A DNA stretch of 9,240 nt from Syntrophomonadaceae bacterium (GTDB lineage Bacteria > Bacillota > Dethiobacteria > SKNC01): contig PWHX01000038.1 of NCBI GenBank assembly GCA_003555415.1, positions 1 to 9,240 on the forward strand. Direction: 5' to 3'. This document shows positions 7,958-9,240 of the stretch, one piece after another (within the stretch, counting starts at the first letter, position 1; each line of letters begins with the position of its first letter). The notes under the pieces were generated by a model. The model saw nothing but the letters and a program-made list of their open reading frames with translations, made no database searches and had not been told where the DNA came from. The translations under genes and the position numbers were made by a program.

Positions 7958-9240
7958 TTAGTTTTTCAAAACGGAGAGAAAGATATCCACCAGTTCCGGG
8001 TCAAACTGGGTGCCGGCACACCTCTTCAGTTCTGCTACCACTTCACTCTGGGTCATAGCTTTTTTGTAGGGCCTGCCGCTGGTCATTACTTCGTAAGCAT
8101 CGGCTATGGAAACAATCCTGGCCAAGATAGGTATTTCTTTTCCCTTTAACCCCCGGGGGTAACCCGTGCCCTCCCAGTGCTCGTGGTGGGCTAAAATATC
8201 TTCGGCCACATGGGCAAAATCATCTGAGGCCCGGGCTATGCGGTAACCGATTTCCGGATGTTTTTTTATTATAATCCATTCATCATAGGTTAGATAATCT
8301 TTTTTGGTTAAAATTTCTTTAGTAATGTTTATCTTCCCTATATCATGTAAGGTGATTAAAAGGTGCAATCGGCTTAGTTCCAGGTCATTAAGATCTATCT
8401 TTTCGCCGATATCATAAGCAAATGTTTGCATGCGTCGGGTATGGGCTTTTGTTTCATAGCTTTTCTCTTCTAGCGTTTTCAGTAAATTATTTATCACTGC
8501 GTTTCTTGCACTTTGGCTTTCGCCAAGTTTATGCTTATACATATTATTCTCTGCTTCTTTTAAAACCTCTGACAGGTTTGTTTCTGTATTGTCCTTACTG
8601 GCAGCACCTGTGGCCATGGAAACAGGTACATCTTTCACGTAATATTCGCTGCACCTGTTTTTTATTCTTTTGCATATGGTCCAGGCCTCTTCTTTTGTGG
8701 TACGGGGTAAGAAAATTATAAATTCATCGCCGCCCCAGCGGGCTATAATATCTTCACTACGGCAGGAATTTTTTAAGATATTTGATGCGTGCTGCAGCAT
8801 TTCGTCTCCCTTACAATGTCCGAAAGTGTCATTTACTAATTTAAGCCCATTCAGGTCGGTCATGATGATACTGATAGGCAGTTGCCTTTTGGTATCCAGT
8901 CTTTTCATCTCTTCCTCCAGATAAGTGCGGTTGTAAAGGCCGGTTAGCTTATCATGGAAGCTTAAGTAGCGTATTTTTTCTTCTATCTGGGACTTTGAAA
9001 GGGTGCTGGATATTAGTTCTGCTACAACTTTTAAGAGTGTTATTTGGCTTTCAGTCCACGCCTTCTTTTCCCTTACAGCGTCAAAACCCAGGAAGCCAAT
9101 AACTTCAATGTTTTTTATCATGGGTATACATAAAAGGGATTGTATGCCCTGGGACTTCAATTCCCTTTTTTCAGCTTCCGGTAACAAGTTTTCTACATCA
9201 GGGATATGGACATAATCTTTAGTCCTGATTTGTTCTACTA
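7958..9240 (-). CDS. GAF (partial)-GGDEF-HD-GYP cyclic-di-GMP signalling protein, 5'-truncated
   Basis: Hybrid cyclic-di-GMP enzyme with a synthesis domain and a degradation domain in one chain. The frame stays open to the window edge. The TTG at 9187 sits inside the apparent sensor domain, so the true start lies beyond 9240; 426 residues are visible. Numbering from that TTG: residues 1-65 look like the C-terminal half of a GAF sensor domain (LLCIPMI, VIGFLGFDAV). The GGDEF domain spans about 73-230, with FHDKLTGLYNR, metal-site D111, intact signature GGDEF at 152-156, and an RxxD inhibitory site (R143, D146) at the canonical five-residue spacing. The HD-GYP domain spans about 240-405. It keeps E245, H249, H281-D282, H310, H334-H335 and D363, the ligand set of trinuclear-metal HD-GYP phosphodiesterases, plus GYP at 342-344. 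No transmembrane segment is visible in this part. Both domains look catalytically competent; which activity dominates, and the sensed signal, are unknown. The stop is TAA at 7958-7960. Confidence 0.96.
   Translation of the reverse strand, partial: VEQIRTKDYVHIPDVENLLPEAEKRELKSQGIQSLLCIPMIKNIEVIGFLGFDAVREKKAWTESQITLLKVVAELISSTLSKSQIEEKIRYLSFHDKLTGLYNRTYLEEEMKRLDTKRQLPISIIMTDLNGLKLVNDTFGHCKGDEMLQHASNILKNSCRSEDIIARWGGDEFIIFLPRTTKEEAWTICKRIKNRCSEYYVKDVPVSMATGAASKDNTETNLSEVLKEAENNMYKHKLGESQSARNAVINNLLKTLEEKSYETKAHTRRMQTFAYDIGEKIDLNDLELSRLHLLITLHDIGKINITKEILTKKDYLTYDEWIIIKKHPEIGYRIARASDDFAHVAEDILAHHEHWEGTGYPRGLKGKEIPILARIVSIADAYEVMTSGRPYKKAMTQSEVVAELKRCAGTQFDPELVDIFLSVLKN

Noticed and set aside
7771..8058. 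95-codon plus-strand reading frame
   Set aside because: Its ATG overlaps the candidate promoter and palindrome, no ribosome binding site precedes it, about a third of it lies antisense to a real gene, and the product resembles nothing I recognise.
8422..8924. Plus-strand reading frames opposite the GGDEF domain
   Set aside because: They are antisense to intact GGDEF/HD-GYP motifs, and their Phe/Leu/Ser-rich composition is what the complement of this AT-rich gene gives.
9185..9187. TTG as the start of the GGDEF/HD-GYP gene
   Set aside because: Upstream codons to the window edge are in frame and continue the GAF-like domain (for example KDYVHIPDVEN), so the gene is cut by the window rather than starting here.
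1..9240. CRISPR array, tRNA, rRNA, insertion sequence or attachment site
   Set aside because: No regularly spaced repeats, cloverleaf-like elements, transposase motifs or terminal repeats were seen on either strand.

Overview
The window is almost filled by two convergent protein-coding genes, and both run off its edges. The plus-strand gene (1-7694) is a very large Tc-toxin A subunit (TcA/TcdA-like, at least 2,563 residues in view). The minus-strand gene (7958-9240) is a cyclic-di-GMP signalling protein with a partial GAF-like sensor, a GGDEF domain and an HD-GYP domain. Between them lies a 263-base AT-rich gap holding a promoter-like element, a perfect 7-1-7 palindrome and two hairpins.

Organism: no rRNA or other taxonomic marker is present. 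An AT-rich GAF/GGDEF/HD-GYP hybrid with intact sites is common in Clostridia (Peptococcaceae-type Firmicutes) and some other environmental anaerobes. The sigma-A-type promoter and the PerR/Fur-type box also fit a Firmicute. This is a low-confidence inference. The TcA gene is clearly richer in G+C than the signalling gene (33/60 in each of two sampled 60-base blocks of TcA against 21/60 and 22/60 in two blocks of the other gene), so the toxin gene may have been acquired by transfer.

Layout: 1-7694 is TcA, with its reading frame already open at base 3 so that the true start lies upstream. It contains, in order, an alpha-helical N-terminal region with a CxCxxC cluster, the ABC-toxin/neuraminidase-like and receptor-binding shell, the pore-forming central helical channel, and a C-terminal TcB-binding domain. 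7695-7957 is intergenic. 7958-9240 is the minus-strand signalling gene.

How they might work together: nothing seen links the two genes. They are transcribed toward each other and are probably independent. A working Tc complex needs TcB and TcC partners. None follows the TcA gene, so they must lie upstream or elsewhere, or this is an orphan TcA. The part of the window least explained by known genes is the gap, where a well-formed plus-strand promoter overlapped by an operator-like palindrome points at no convincing gene.
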